Assembly (NCBI RefSeq): GCF_001432305.1
Contig: NZ_KQ483358.1
Coordinates: forward strand, 3,315,200 to 3,379,199
Origin: Curvibacter sp. PAE-UM
GTDB lineage: Bacteria; Pseudomonadota; Gammaproteobacteria; Burkholderiales; Burkholderiaceae_C
Length of the DNA stretch: 64,000 nucleotides
Reading direction: 5' to 3'
Shown here: one piece after another, positions 1-10,249 of the stretch
Position numbering within the stretch: position 1 is the stretch's first letter
Layout of the letters: each line of letters begins with the position of its first letter
The notes under the pieces: generated by a model
Told to the model about the DNA's origin: nothing
The model's database searches: none
Seen by the model: only the letters and a program-made list of their open reading frames with translations
Made by a program: the position numbers and the translations under genes

Positions 1-43
1 CGGCTCGCCGCGCCGCGACGTGCCGCCGCTGGCCAAGCGCTAA
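1..43 (+). CDS. gltA: C-terminal end of a gene cut by the window edge, probably citrate synthase
   Basis: Only the last 13 codons are visible, reading GSPRRDVPPLAKR and a TAA stop, directly followed by a terminator. They align without gaps to the end of E. coli GltA as I remember it (GYEKRDFKSDIKR): the same glycine, the RD pair and the final KR. Citrate synthase is also a common neighbour of this leucine-gene region in related bacteria. The identification rests on this short tail and is tentative; that some gene ends here is more secure. Confidence 0.4.
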   Translation, partial: GSPRRDVPPLAKR

Positions 44-55
44 GCCGCGCCACAC

Positions 56-90
56 AGCCCGCCGCACGGCAACGTCGGCGGGCTTTTTCT
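56..90 (+). terminator. Intrinsic terminator after the upstream gene
   Basis: A perfect 9-bp stem, AGCCCGCCG (56-64) with CGGCGGGCT (76-84), encloses an 11-nt loop and runs into a T-rich tract (TTTTTCT). It lies 12 bp after the TAA at 41-43 and would end transcription of the partial upstream gene. Confidence 0.85.
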
Positions 91-103
91 TTGGGAACCC
101 CGC

Positions 104-484
104 ATGAAACTGATCCAGCGCGCCGCCGAACTGCGTGCCCTGCAGGCCGAGGCCCCGGGCACGGCCCCTTGCGCCTGCGGCCTGGCGGCTTACACCGGCT
201 GGACCAGCCTGACCGAAGAGCGCTGGCCCGCCGCGCTCATGACCCAGCTCGCCACCCTGCGCGACCCGGAGGTCTACGAACCGACCTTCGAGGAATACCA
301 CCCGGCCGGCACGCGTTATGACGACCCCGCCGCCCCGGTGGCCCTGGCCTGGTTCCCCTACAACCGCTGCGATGTCTGGCGCTGCCAGGCCTGCCAGCGC
401 CTGGTGCTGCGTTACACCGAATTCGGTGGTTATTACGTGGACCACCGCGTGCGCGTCCTGGATCCAACCCTGATCACCGACTGA
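104..484 (+). CDS. Small conserved hypothetical protein with Cys pairs
   Basis: This 126-residue cytoplasmic protein has no signal peptide or membrane segment. It has a CxC near residue 23 and a second cluster, CDVWRCQACQR, near residues 89-99, which could bind a metal, followed by a conserved-looking stretch RYTEFGGYYVDHR. I recognise it as a conserved hypothetical protein of Burkholderiales but know no function for it. The ATG lies just after the terminator of the previous gene, so it has its own start of transcription or is read through. The reading frame is convincing from its codon use and motif content. Confidence 0.7.
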   Translation: MKLIQRAAELRALQAEAPGTAPCACGLAAYTGWTSLTEERWPAALMTQLATLRDPEVYEPTFEEYHPAGTRYDDPAAPVALAWFPYNRCDVWRCQACQRLVLRYTEFGGYYVDHRVRVLDPTLITD

Positions 485-535
485 GCCCCCCGCCTCCGGA
501 ACCCGACCGCCGGCATCCCCCGTCAGGCAGCAGAG

Positions 536-611
536 TCATCGCGAAACACGATGACAAACACATCCTTCATAAGGGAAAATTGGAAACTCATCGCCAAAAG
601 CGATGACAAAC
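536..611. promoter_or_regulatory. Pair of LysR-type dyad sites upstream of the LysR gene
   Basis: Two near-identical sites lie at 536-559 and 588-611, 52 bp apart (about five helical turns). Each reads TCATCG, seven variable bases, then CGATGACAAAC, and each contains a T-N11-A dyad (TCGCGAAACACGA and TCGCCAAAAGCGA), the classical LysR-family binding pattern. They fill the gap between the upstream small gene and the LysR gene, so autoregulation is the simplest reading. Confidence 0.5.
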
Positions 612-657
612 CCCTACCTTCCCGATGAAAACCGCCGACCGCAGCTTTGCCCGCCGC

Positions 658-1548
658 ATGGACCTCACGTCCCTGCAGCTGTTCGTGGCTGTCTGCGAAC
701 TGGGCAGCATCGGCAAAGCGGCCGAACGTGAATTCATCGCCGCCTCGGCCATCAGCAAACGCCTGGCGGATCTCGAAGCCACGCTGGGCACCCCGCTGCT
801 TTATCGGCACACGCGTGGGGTGGACCTCACGCCGGCCGGCGAGAGCCTGCTGCACCACGCGCGCTCCGTGCTCTACAGCCTGGAAAAGATGCAGGGCGAG
901 CTCAGCGAGTACGTGGACGGCGTGCGCGGCCATGTGCGTGTGCATGCCAGCATCTCTGCCATCGTGCAGTTTTTGCCCGAAGACCTGGGCGCCTTCATCC
1001 GCCAGCACGAGCAGGTCAAGATCGACCTCGAAGAGCACCTGAGCACCGAGGTCGTGCGCGCCGTGCAGGAAGGTGCCGCCGACCTCGGCGTCTGCAACGT
1101 GGCCGTTGGCACGGGTGAACTGCAGACCCTGCCCTACCGACAAGATCAACTCGTGCTCATCGTGCCCCAGGGCCATGCGCTGGCCTCGGCCGGCGCCATC
1201 GACTTTGTGCAGACCCTGGACTGGGACCATGTGGGCCTGCACGCCACCAGCTCCATCTACCTGGCCATGCGCGAAGCCGCAGCGGCTGCCGGGCGAAGCA
1301 TCCGCCTGCGCATCCACGTCACCGGCCTGGACGCCATGTGCCGCATGATCCACAACGGCCTGGGGGTGGGCGTGATGCCGCGCCGCGCCTTCGAACTCAT
1401 GCACGGCGTGGGCAAGCTGGCCTGCGTGACCCTGCGGGACGACTGGGCCCACCGCCGCATCGAACTGGTCGCCCGCGATTTTTCCACCCTGCCCGTCACT
1501 GCGCGGCTGCTGGTGGATCACCTCACAGCCGTGCCGGCTACCACCTAA
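658..1548 (+). CDS. LysR-family transcriptional regulator
   Basis: A DNA-binding regulator with an N-terminal winged helix-turn-helix (residues 1-60, [20 protein letters not shown], then ISKRLADLE) and a C-terminal substrate-binding domain. The frame is open from an ATG at 625. I prefer the ATG at 658 because the family usually begins two to ten residues before the first conserved helix, and because a dyad operator ends at 611; neither start has a clear ribosome site. The gene lies 25 bp before leuC on the same strand, so it may be cotranscribed with or control leuCDB. The effector cannot be read from the sequence. The protein is full length, 296 or 307 residues. Confidence 0.88.
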   Translation: MDLTSLQLFVAVCELGSIGKAAEREFIAASAISKRLADLEATLGTPLLYRHTRGVDLTPAGESLLHHARSVLYSLEKMQGELSEYVDGVRGHVRVHASISAIVQFLPEDLGAFIRQHEQVKIDLEEHLSTEVVRAVQEGAADLGVCNVAVGTGELQTLPYRQDQLVLIVPQGHALASAGAIDFVQTLDWDHVGLHATSSIYLAMREAAAAAGRSIRLRIHVTGLDAMCRMIHNGLGVGVMPRRAFELMHGVGKLACVTLRDDWAHRRIELVARDFSTLPVTARLLVDHLTAVPATT

Positions 1549-1573
1549 AATCGAAAACTCTGCAGAGGACACC

Positions 1574-2995
1574 ATGGGACGCACCCTTTACGACAAGATC
1601 TGGGACGAACACGTCGTCCACACCGAGGAAGACGGCACCGCCGTCCTCTACATCGACCGCCATCTGGTCCATGAAGTGACCAGTCCGCAGGCCTTCGAAG
1701 GCCTGCGCCAGGCCGGCCGCAAGGTCTGGCGCGTGAGCTCCATCGTGGCCACCGCCGACCACAACACCCCGACCACGGGCTGGGAACTCGGCTACGACGG
1801 CATTGCCGACCCGATCAGCAAGGAACAGATCACCACGCTGGACGCCAACATCAAGGAATCGGGCGCCGCCGCCTTCTTCCCCTTCTTGTCCAAGCGTCAA
1901 GGCATCGTGCACGTGATCGGCCCGGAGAACGGCGCCACCCTGCCCGGCATGACCGTGGTCTGCGGCGATTCGCACACCTCGACCCACGGCGCCTTCGGTG
2001 CGCTGGCGCACGGCATCGGCACCAGCGAGGTCGAGCACGTGATGGCCACGCAGACCCTGCTGGCCAAGAAGGCCAAGAACATGCTGATCAAGGTCGAGGG
2101 CAAGGTGGCCCCGGGCGTGACCGCCAAGGACATCGTGCTGGCCATCATCGGCCGCATCGGCACGGCGGGCGGCACGGGTTACACCATCGAATTTGCCGGC
2201 TCGGCCATCCGCGCCCTGTCCATGGAAGGCCGCATGACGGTCTGCAATATGGCCATCGAAGGCGGCGCCCGCGCCGGCCTGGTAGCAGTGGACGACAAGA
2301 CCATCGAATACGTCAAGGGCCGTCCGCTCTCGCCCACGGGTGTGGAGTGGGACCTCGCTGCGGCCTACTGGAAGACCCTGCAATCCGACCCGGACGCGAA
2401 GTTCGACACCGTGGTCGAACTGGACGCCACGCAGATCCTGCCGCAGGTCACCTGGGGCACCTCGCCCGAGATGGTGCTGGGCATCGACGGCCGTGTGCCC
2501 GACCCCGACAAGGAAAAAGACGCCAACAAACGTGGCGCCATCGAGCGGGCCCTGACCTATATGGGCCTGGAGCCCGGCAAGCCGCTAACCGACATCACCA
2601 TCGACAAGGTCTTCATCGGCTCCTGCACCAACAGCCGCATCGAGGACATGCGCGAAGCCGCCGCCGTGGTCAAGAAGCTGGGACAGAAGGTCGCCAAGAA
2701 CGTCCGTCTGGCCCTGGTCGTGCCGGGTTCAGGCCAGGTCAAGGAACAGGCCGAACGCGAAGGCCTGCACGAGATTTTCAAGGCCGCCGGCTTCGAATGG
2801 CGCGAGCCCGGCTGCTCCATGTGCCTGGCCATGAACGCCGACCGCCTGGAGCCGGGCGAGCGCTGCGCTTCCACCAGCAACCGCAACTTCGAGGGGCGCC
2901 AGGGCGCCGGGGGCCGCACCCACCTGGTCAGCCCGGCCATGGCCGCAGCAGCCGCCGTGCACGGCCACTTCGTCGACATCCGCAAGTTCTCCTGA
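1574..2995 (+). CDS. leuC: 3-isopropylmalate dehydratase large subunit
   Basis: LeuC forms with LeuD the aconitase-type enzyme that isomerises 2-isopropylmalate to 3-isopropylmalate in leucine synthesis. The 473-residue length is normal. The three 4Fe-4S ligands are visible: Cys351 in GSCTNSR, and Cys414 and Cys417 in [17 protein letters not shown] near residue 133 and [11 protein letters not shown] near the C-terminus are family signatures. An AGAGGA ribosome site precedes the ATG. The gene is first in leuC-leuD-leuB with a 10-bp gap to leuD. Confidence 0.98.
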   Translation: MGRTLYDKIWDEHVVHTEEDGTAVLYIDRHLVHEVTSPQAFEGLRQAGRKVWRVSSIVATADHNTPTTGWELGYDGIADPISKEQITTLDANIKESGAAAFFPFLSKRQGIVHVIGPENGATLPGMTVVCGDSHTSTHGAFGALAHGIGTSEVEHVMATQTLLAKKAKNMLIKVEGKVAPGVTAKDIVLAIIGRIGTAGGTGYTIEFAGSAIRALSMEGRMTVCNMAIEGGARAGLVAVDDKTIEYVKGRPLSPTGVEWDLAAAYWKTLQSDPDAKFDTVVELDATQILPQVTWGTSPEMVLGIDGRVPDPDKEKDANKRGAIERALTYMGLEPGKPLTDITIDKVFIGSCTNSRIEDMREAAAVVKKLGQKVAKNVRLALVVPGSGQVKEQAEREGLHEIFKAAGFEWREPGCSMCLAMNADRLEPGERCASTSNRNFEGRQGAGGRTHLVSPAMAAAAAVHGHFVDIRKFS

Positions 2996-3005
2996 GAGGT
3001 CCCCC

Positions 3006-3656
3006 ATGCAGAAATTCACCGTGCACAAGGGTCTCGTGGCACCCATGGACCGCGAGAACGTCGATACCGACGCCATCATCCCCAAGCAATTCCTGAAGTC
3101 CATCCGCAAGACCGGCTTCGGTCCCAACCTGTTCGACGAATGGCGTTACCTGGATGCCGGTTACCCGGGCCAGGACCCGGCCGCTCGCCGCCCCAACCCG
3201 GACTTCGTGCTGAACCAGCCGCGTTACGCGGGCGCCTCCGTGCTGCTGGCGCGCAAGAACTTCGGCTGCGGCTCCTCGCGCGAGCACGCGCCCTGGGCGC
3301 TGGACCAGTATGGCTTTCGCGCCATCATCGCGCCCAGCTTCGCCGACATCTTCTTCAACAACAGCTTCAAGAACGGCCTGCTGCCTATCGTGCTGCCCGA
3401 GGCCACGGTGGCCCAACTCTTCGACGAATGCGCAGCCTTCCCCGGCTACAGCCTGACCGTGGACCTGGAGCGCCAGGTCATCGTCAAGCCGCAGGGCGAA
3501 GAGATTCCCTTCGACGTGCAGCCCTTCCGCAAGTACTGCCTGCTCAACGGTTTCGACGACATCGGTCTGACCCTGCGCCACAAGGACAAGATCGCCGCCT
3601 TCGAAGCCGAACGGCTGGTCAAAAAGCCCTGGCTCGCCCATACGATGGTCGGCTGA
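3006..3656 (+). CDS. leuD: 3-isopropylmalate dehydratase small subunit
   Basis: LeuD is the swivelling small subunit of isopropylmalate isomerase, partner of the LeuC protein encoded just upstream. It begins with the typical motif (V)[18 protein letters not shown] and contains [15 protein letters not shown] near residue 85, which closes over the substrate. At 216 residues it is the usual length for the bacterial leuD type. A GAGAGGTCCCCC ribosome region precedes the ATG, ten bases after the leuC stop. Confidence 0.98.
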   Translation: MQKFTVHKGLVAPMDRENVDTDAIIPKQFLKSIRKTGFGPNLFDEWRYLDAGYPGQDPAARRPNPDFVLNQPRYAGASVLLARKNFGCGSSREHAPWALDQYGFRAIIAPSFADIFFNNSFKNGLLPIVLPEATVAQLFDECAAFPGYSLTVDLERQVIVKPQGEEIPFDVQPFRKYCLLNGFDDIGLTLRHKDKIAAFEAERLVKKPWLAHTMVG

Positions 3657-3686
3657 GCACACTCTCCTCCATAACAGACAAGCACT

Positions 3687-4769
<1,083 letters not shown>

Positions 4770-4840
4770 ACAGCTCCCGGTTCGTCACGCCCTCCCGGCC
4801 GACGAGCCGGGTAAACAGGATTTGATTGAAAGGGCATGTG

Positions 4841-5980
4841 ATGAGCAAGGTAGGCAATGTGGTGGGCCTCGTCGGCTGGCGAGGCATGGTGGGTTCGGTC
4901 CTGATGGACCGCATGCAGGCCGAGGGCGACTTCGGCCTGATCGAGCCCGTGTTCTTCTCGACCTCCAATGCCGGCGGCAAGGCTCCGGCACAGGCCAAGA
5001 ACGAAACCACCCTCAAGGACGCCAACAGCATCGAGGACCTCAAGAAGTGCGACATCGTCCTGACCTGCCAGGGCGGTGACTACACGAAAGAGGTGTACCC
5101 GAAGCTGCGCGCTGCCGGCTGGAAGGGCCACTGGATCGACGCCGCTTCTTCGCTGCGCATGGCCGATGACGCCGTCATCATCCTGGACCCCGTCAACCGC
5201 CACGTGATCGACCAGTCGCTCGCCAAGGGTGGCCGCAACTGGATCGGCGGCAACTGCACCGTGAGCCTGATGCTCATGGGCATGGGCGGCCTGTTCAAGG
5301 CCGGCCTGATCGAGTGGGTCAGCGCCATGACCTACCAGGCTGCATCGGGTGCCGGCGCGCAGAACATGCGTGAACTGCTGAGCCAGATGGGCGCCCTGCA
5401 CGACGCCGTCAAGGCCGAGCTGGCCGACCCGGCCTCGGCCATCCTGGACATCGACCGCAAGGTGGCCGCCACCATGCGCGAGGCCAGCTTCCCGACCAAG
5501 AACTTCCGCAACACGGCCCTGGCCGGCAGCCTGATCCCCTGGATCGACGTGCCCGTTGAACACGGCCAGAGCAAGGAAGAGTGGAAGGGCGGCGCCGAGT
5601 GCAACAAGATCCTGGGCAACCCGGCTTTCCGCAGCGCCGGCAGCATCCCGATCGACGGCCTGTGCGTACGCATCGGCGCCATGCGCTGCCACTCCCAGGG
5701 CCTGACCATCAAGCTCAAGAAGGACGTTCCCCTGGCCGAGATCGAAGGCCTGCTGGCCGGCGCCAACGACTGGGTGAAAGTGGTCCCCAACCAACGCGAG
5801 ATCACCGAGCGCGAACTGACCCCGGCGGCCGTGACGGGCACATTGACCGTGCCCGTCGGCCGCCTGCACAAGCTGGCCATGGGCAATGACTACCTGGGCG
5901 CCTTCACGGTCGGTGATCAGCTTTTGTGGGGCGCTGCCGAGCCGCTGCGCCGCATGTTGCGCATCCTCTTGCAGGCCTGA
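4841..5980 (+). CDS. asd: Aspartate-semialdehyde dehydrogenase
   Basis: Asd reduces aspartyl phosphate to aspartate semialdehyde, the branch point to lysine, methionine, threonine and diaminopimelate. It is the proteobacterial type: [15 protein letters not shown] for NADP binding at the N-terminus, TCQGGDYT near residue 75, catalytic Cys139 in GGNCTVSLM, and [15 protein letters not shown] after it. The frame is open from a TTG at 4826, but the ATG at 4841 has a GAAAGGG ribosome site six bases upstream and gives a normal 379 residues. It lies 71 bp after leuB, possibly in the same transcript. Confidence 0.97.
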   Translation: MSKVGNVVGLVGWRGMVGSVLMDRMQAEGDFGLIEPVFFSTSNAGGKAPAQAKNETTLKDANSIEDLKKCDIVLTCQGGDYTKEVYPKLRAAGWKGHWIDAASSLRMADDAVIILDPVNRHVIDQSLAKGGRNWIGGNCTVSLMLMGMGGLFKAGLIEWVSAMTYQAASGAGAQNMRELLSQMGALHDAVKAELADPASAILDIDRKVAATMREASFPTKNFRNTALAGSLIPWIDVPVEHGQSKEEWKGGAECNKILGNPAFRSAGSIPIDGLCVRIGAMRCHSQGLTIKLKKDVPLAEIEGLLAGANDWVKVVPNQREITERELTPAAVTGTLTVPVGRLHKLAMGNDYLGAFTVGDQLLWGAAEPLRRMLRILLQA

Positions 5981-6072
5981 CGCTTAAAGAGATATTCGTT
6001 GTCCGTTAACAACAAATGTAGCCAGAAGCAGAGCAAGGATCTTAGGCTGAGAAGGTTAAGCGCTTTCTCAGC

Positions 6073-6101
6073 TTGTCAGGCTAAAGTATTGATGTTAAGG
6101 T
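6073..6101 (+). promoter_or_regulatory. Possible sigma-70 promoter for fimV
   Basis: TTGTCA (6073-6078) and TAAGGT (6096-6101) are spaced by 17 bp in an AT-rich gap after asd. The -35 box matches the consensus at five of six positions, the -10 box only weakly. Just before it, CTGAGAA (6047-6053) and TTCTCAG (6065-6071) form a 7-bp stem without a T-run. The 5981-6189 gap holds no convincing gene. Confidence 0.35.
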
Positions 6102-6189
6102 ACTTTTCCAGATTCAAGGCTCATTTTTGGGGATCGCCCAACATGACTGTTTACGCTATTTGTCCGCCCGATCATCGGAGGCCCCTAAA

Positions 6190-8664
6190 TTGATTGCTAA
6201 GTCACAACGCTGGCAAAGAACCGCCCTGGCGATTGCCTCTGCCACGGTTCTGGGTTTGTGGAGCTCGCAAGCCGCGGCGCTCTCCCTGGGGCGCATCATG
6301 GTCCAGTCAGCGCTGGGCGAACCGCTGCGCGCCGAGATCGAGATCCTGGAAATCAGCGAGGACGAAGCCTCCTCACTGCGGCCCCGGGTGGCCTTGCCGG
6401 ACACCTTCCGCGCCAGTGGCATGGAATACAGCTCGGCCCTCAATGGCTTGCAGATCTCCCTGCAAAAACGCGCCAACGGACAGCAGTACCTGCGTCTGAG
6501 CAATACGCGGGCCGTCAATGAACCCTATGTGGACCTGATCCTCGAGGCCAACTGGTCCTCAGGCCGCATCGTGCGTGACTACACGATGCTCTTCGATCCG
6601 CCGGCCCTCAATGGATCCCAGACCATCGTCGTGCCGCAGGCGCCCCAGGTCAGTTCGGTGCCGATCCGCATCGCACCGCCTCCCGCGCCTGTTGAAGCTG
6701 CGGCCCCGGTCCCCGTGCCTGCACCGGAAACACCGGCCAGCGCGCCGACGGAACCGGTAGCGGCAGCTGCGGCCCAACCTGCAAGCGATGCAGCCAGTGC
6801 TCCGGCCCCCGCGACCTCCGTCGAACCCCAGAAGAGCGCGGAGCCCCCACCGCCCGCCGTGGCTGGCCGCGAGCGCATCACCGTCAAGGCTGGCGATACC
6901 GCCGGCAAGCTGGCACTGAACCAGAAGCCGGCCGACGTATCACTCGACCAGATGCTGGTGGCCATGTTGCGCAGCAACCCGGAAGCCTTTATCGGTGGCA
7001 ACGTCAACCGGCTGCGCAAGGGCGCCGTGCTGGACATGCCCGGCGCAGAAGACGCGCAAGCCACCCCGGCCGACGAAGCCCGCCAGATCCTGCAGACCCA
7101 GAGCAAGGACTTCAACGAATTCCGCCGCCGCCTGGCGGCCAGTGCTCCGGCCAGTCCTGAGGCAGCGGCCGATCGCAAGACCAGCGGCACCGTGCAGACC
7201 CAGGTCGAGGAAAAGAAACCTGCGACCAGTGCACCCGACAAGCTGACCCTGTCCAAGGGCGCCGTCCAGGCCAAAGCCCCGGAAGACAAACTGGCCAAGG
7301 AACGCAGCGCCAAGGATGCGGCAGCCCGCACCGAGGAACTGTCCAAGAACGTGGCCGAGCTGGAAAAACTCAGCAAGGCTGCCACCCCGGCACCCGCACC
7401 GGCCACCAAACCGGCCGCTCCCGCCGTGCCGGCAGCGGCGCCAGTGGCTTCGGCACCGGTAGCGACACCCGCGCCCGCACCGCAAGTTGCGGCAGCCCCC
7501 GTGACGCCGCCCGTCGCTGCGCCGGCTGCGGCCGCATCCGCGCCCAAGGCGGCTGCGCCTGCTCCGCGCCCGACAGCATCGGCCCCCATGCCGGCGCCCG
7601 TCGCCGAGGAGCCCTCGCTGCTGGACGAGTTGATGGACAACCCGCTGATCCCGGCTGCGGCCGGCGGTCTGGTGGCCCTGCTGGCCGGTCTGGCCTTCTA
7701 TCGCAGCCGTCAGCGCAAGAATGCAGGACAAGTCGACAGCGCCTACCTGGAGAGCCGTCTCCAGCCTGACTCTTTTTTCGGCGCAAGCGGCGGACAACGA
7801 GTTGACACCAATGACAATGGTGCCAGCAGTTCCTCGTCCATGGTCTACTCGCCCAGCCAGCTTGACGCTGGCGACGATGTCGACCCCGTCGCTGAAGCCG
7901 ATGTCTATCTCGCTTATGGCCGTGACCTGCAGGCCGAAGAAATCCTCAAGGAAGCGCTGCGCAATCATCCGAGTCGTGTCGCCATCCACCAAAAGCTCCT
8001 GGAGATCTACGCCAAGCGGCGCGATGTGAAGAATTTCAGCGTGATCGCCAAGGAAGCCTACAAGGTCACCGGCGGCAGTGGCTCCGAGTGGGAGCACATC
8101 TGTGAACTCGGTCGCGGCATCGACCCGAACAACGAGGCCTACCACCCCGGCGGCGAACCCCCGGCTTCGGCACCCGCCCCCTTGCAGGCCACCCCCAGCA
8201 GCTACGCCAGCCAGCCCGCACGTCAGGCAGCCCCCGCTCCTGCTGCCGCAGCCAGCATGGACCTGGATCTGGACTTGGACTTCTCGCTGGATGAAGCTGA
8301 GTCGCGCGCTGCCGCGCCCTCAGCCTCCACCATGCCCGCACCGATCGCCTCGGCACCCGACAACAGCCTGGCCTTCGAAGCCTCGCCCCTGCCGCAGATC
8401 AGCCCGGCGGCCTCTGCCCCGGCCCCCGCGGCGGACAACATGATGAACTTCGACATGGGCGGGCTCTCGCTCGACTTGGGCACACCCTCCGTGGAACCCG
8501 GCACCGGCTCCGACGACCCACTGGGCACCAAGCTGGCACTGGCCGACGAGTTCAAGGCCATTGGCGACACCGACGGCGCCCGCGCGCTGATCGAGGAGAT
8601 CATTGCCGAAGCCTCGGGTGACATGAAGGCCCGCGCACAGAAGGCCCTGGCCCAGCTCGGCTGA
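6190..8664 (+). CDS. fimV: FimV/HubP-type peptidoglycan-binding polar hub protein
   Basis: FimV proteins sit in the inner membrane, bind peptidoglycan through a LysM domain and organise type IV pilus and polar functions. Seen here: a signal peptide ending at AAALSLG, the FimV N-terminal domain (LSLGRIMVQSALGEPLRAEIEI), long Pro/Ala-rich linkers, a LysM-like segment ERITVKAGDTAGKLA around residue 230, one membrane span near residue 495 (AAGGLVALLAGLAFY), an acidic cytoplasmic TPR-like part, and the conserved C-terminal FimV domain (DPLGTKLALADEFKAIGD). The frame is open from a TTG at 6127, but the TTG at 6190 has a CGGAGG ribosome site and starts right before the signal peptide. Length 824 residues. 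Confidence 0.93.
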   Translation: MIAKSQRWQRTALAIASATVLGLWSSQAAALSLGRIMVQSALGEPLRAEIEILEISEDEASSLRPRVALPDTFRASGMEYSSALNGLQISLQKRANGQQYLRLSNTRAVNEPYVDLILEANWSSGRIVRDYTMLFDPPALNGSQTIVVPQAPQVSSVPIRIAPPPAPVEAAAPVPVPAPETPASAPTEPVAAAAAQPASDAASAPAPATSVEPQKSAEPPPPAVAGRERITVKAGDTAGKLALNQKPADVSLDQMLVAMLRSNPEAFIGGNVNRLRKGAVLDMPGAEDAQATPADEARQILQTQSKDFNEFRRRLAASAPASPEAAADRKTSGTVQTQVEEKKPATSAPDKLTLSKGAVQAKAPEDKLAKERSAKDAAARTEELSKNVAELEKLSKAATPAPAPATKPAAPAVPAAAPVASAPVATPAPAPQVAAAPVTPPVAAPAAAASAPKAAAPAPRPTASAPMPAPVAEEPSLLDELMDNPLIPAAAGGLVALLAGLAFYRSRQRKNAGQVDSAYLESRLQPDSFFGASGGQRVDTNDNGASSSSSMVYSPSQLDAGDDVDPVAEADVYLAYGRDLQAEEILKEALRNHPSRVAIHQKLLEIYAKRRDVKNFSVIAKEAYKVTGGSGSEWEHICELGRGIDPNNEAYHPGGEPPASAPAPLQATPSSYASQPARQAAPAPAAAASMDLDLDLDFSLDEAESRAAAPSASTMPAPIASAPDNSLAFEASPLPQISPAASAPAPAADNMMNFDMGGLSLDLGTPSVEPGTGSDDPLGTKLALADEFKAIGDTDGARALIEEIIAEASGDMKARAQKALAQLG

Positions 8665-8702
8665 TCCGGCCGGGTCCCTTCGTCCATGGCACAGGCCGCG
8701 TC

Positions 8703-9485
8703 GTGAGGGTCGCCCTCGGCGTCAGCTACGACGGCCACTCCTACGACGGCTGGCAGAGCCAGCCGTCGGGCCGCACGGTGCAAGACCAGCTGGAAAAAGC
8801 GCTGGGCCAGTTCGCCGATCAACGCATCTCCACCCTCTGCGCCGGCCGCACTGACGCCGGCGTGCACGGCCTCATGCAGGTGGTGCACTTCGACACCACG
8901 GCCGAGCGCACACCCTACGCCTGGGTCCGCGGGACCAACAGTTTCCTGCCGCGCGATATCGCGGTGCAATGGGCGCAGATCGTCCCCGAGGCCTTCCACT
9001 GCCGCGCCAGCGCCACCTCACGCCGTTACGCCTACCTGCTGCTGGAGTCGCCGGTGCGCCCCAGCGTCGACGCGCATCGGGTCGGCTGGGTCTTCCAGCC
9101 CCTGGATCTGGAGCGCATGCAAGAAGCGGCCCGGCATCTGCTGGGGGAGCACGATTTCACCTCCTTCCGGGCCTCGGCCTGCCAGGCCCTGTCACCGGTC
9201 AAGAACATGCTGCGCATCGAGATCAGCCGGCGTGGCGCCTACTGGCGCTTCGAGTTCGAGGCCAGCGCCTTCCTGCATCACATGATCCGCAATCTCATGG
9301 GCTGCCTCATCGTCATCGGCCAGGGCAAACAGCCCCCAGCCTGGATGGCCGAGGTACTGGCCGCACGCAGCCGCGATGCCGCCGCCCCAACCTTCGCGCC
9401 CGACGGCCTGTACTTCCTGGGGCCCCGCTACGACGCCCACTGGGGCCTGCCGGAACGCACGCCTGCGTATGATTGGCTGCCATGA
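8703..9485 (+). CDS. truA: tRNA pseudouridine(38-40) synthase
   Basis: TruA converts uridines 38-40 of the tRNA anticodon stem to pseudouridine. The 260-residue protein begins at a GTG with RVALGVSYDGHSYDGWQSQ and has the catalytic aspartate motif CAGRTDAGVHGL near residues 48-55 and the FHCRASATSRRYAY box. Its stop overlaps a possible trpF start as ATGA. The order fimV-truA-trpF is typical of this bacterial group. Confidence 0.96.
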   Translation: MRVALGVSYDGHSYDGWQSQPSGRTVQDQLEKALGQFADQRISTLCAGRTDAGVHGLMQVVHFDTTAERTPYAWVRGTNSFLPRDIAVQWAQIVPEAFHCRASATSRRYAYLLLESPVRPSVDAHRVGWVFQPLDLERMQEAARHLLGEHDFTSFRASACQALSPVKNMLRIEISRRGAYWRFEFEASAFLHHMIRNLMGCLIVIGQGKQPPAWMAEVLAARSRDAAAPTFAPDGLYFLGPRYDAHWGLPERTPAYDWLP

Positions 9486-10246
9486 TGAACAAGGCCCCCA
9501 CGCTTGCGACGTCGTCTGCTGCGCTGCCCCCCGAGGGGGCCCCATCCGCCTTGGGGCGGCCCGGCGGCGGATTGAGCCACGGCCGCACCCGCATCAAGAT
9601 CTGTGGTCTGACGCGCGAGCAGGACGTGGAGGCGGCTGTGGCCGCGGGCGCCGACGCCGTGGGTTTCGTGCTGTATGAGAAGAGCCCCCGTCACGTGACG
9701 GCCCAGCGCGCCGCCGAACTGGCGCGCCGCCTGCCCCCCTTTGTGACGCCGGTGCTGCTGGTCGTCAATGCCAGCCCGCAGGCCATCCGGGCCGCCTGCG
9801 ATCTGGTGCCGACCGCCACCCTGCAGTTCCATGGCGACGAAACCCCGGATCAGTGCCAACTGGCTGCCGGCACCCGCCCTTTCCTGCGCGCCGCCCGCAT
9901 TCCCGTCGGGGAAGCGGGGCGAAGCTTCGACCTCGTAAAATACGCCCAGGATTACTCGGCCGCCCAGGCCATCCTGCTCGACGCCCATGTCGAAGGTTTT
10001 GGGGGCGGCGGCAAGGCATTCGATTGGTCACTTCTTCCTCCAAGCGTCGACGCTCACCTCGTCTTGAGTGGTGGACTCACGCCTGCAAACGTGACCGAAG
10101 GCATACGGCAGCTGCGGCCGCGCTGTAAGTCGCTGGCCGTTGACGTCAGTTCCGGCGTCGAGTTCGCCAAGGGCATCAAGGATGCCACCAAGATCAACCA
10201 GTTCGTCGCGGCCGTGCGTGCCGCCGATGCACACCTCGCAGGTTAA
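9482..10246 (+). CDS. trpF: Phosphoribosylanthranilate isomerase with a repeat-derived N-terminal extension
   Basis: TrpF performs the Amadori rearrangement of phosphoribosylanthranilate in tryptophan synthesis. Family homology begins at RTRIKICGLTREQDVEAAV (near 9584); GFGGGGKAFDWSLL and LSGGLTPANV are phosphate-binding loops. The ATG at 9482 overlaps the truA stop (ATGA), arguing for coupled translation, but it adds about 30 residues translated from a GC-rich dispersed repeat (9493-9571). The TTG at 9572 would give a normal 224-residue enzyme. Both starts are possible; I list the overlap start because the frame stays open through the repeat. Confidence 0.93.
   Translation: MMNKAPTLATSSAALPPEGAPSALGRPGGGLSHGRTRIKICGLTREQDVEAAVAAGADAVGFVLYEKSPRHVTAQRAAELARRLPPFVTPVLLVVNASPQAIRAACDLVPTATLQFHGDETPDQCQLAAGTRPFLRAARIPVGEAGRSFDLVKYAQDYSAAQAILLDAHVEGFGGGGKAFDWSLLPPSVDAHLVLSGGLTPANVTEGIRQLRPRCKSLAVDVSSGVEFAKGIKDATKINQFVAAVRAADAHLAG
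9493..9571 (+). repeat. GC-rich hairpin repeat between truA and the conserved part of trpF
   Basis: The stretch contains a perfect 6-bp stem, GCCCCC/GGGGGC at 9526-9540, followed by CCTTGGGGCGGCCCGGCGGCGG. From memory, very similar blocks occur in many intergenic spaces of Comamonadaceae genomes, so I read it as a dispersed repeat. No second copy was seen in this window, so the repeat status is knowledge and inference rather than observation. Confidence 0.45.
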
Positions 10247-10249
10247 AAC

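Noticed and set aside
5999-6193. A 64-codon frame between asd and fimV
   Set aside because: Starts with TTG, has no ribosome site or homology that I recognise, and overlaps the fimV start region.
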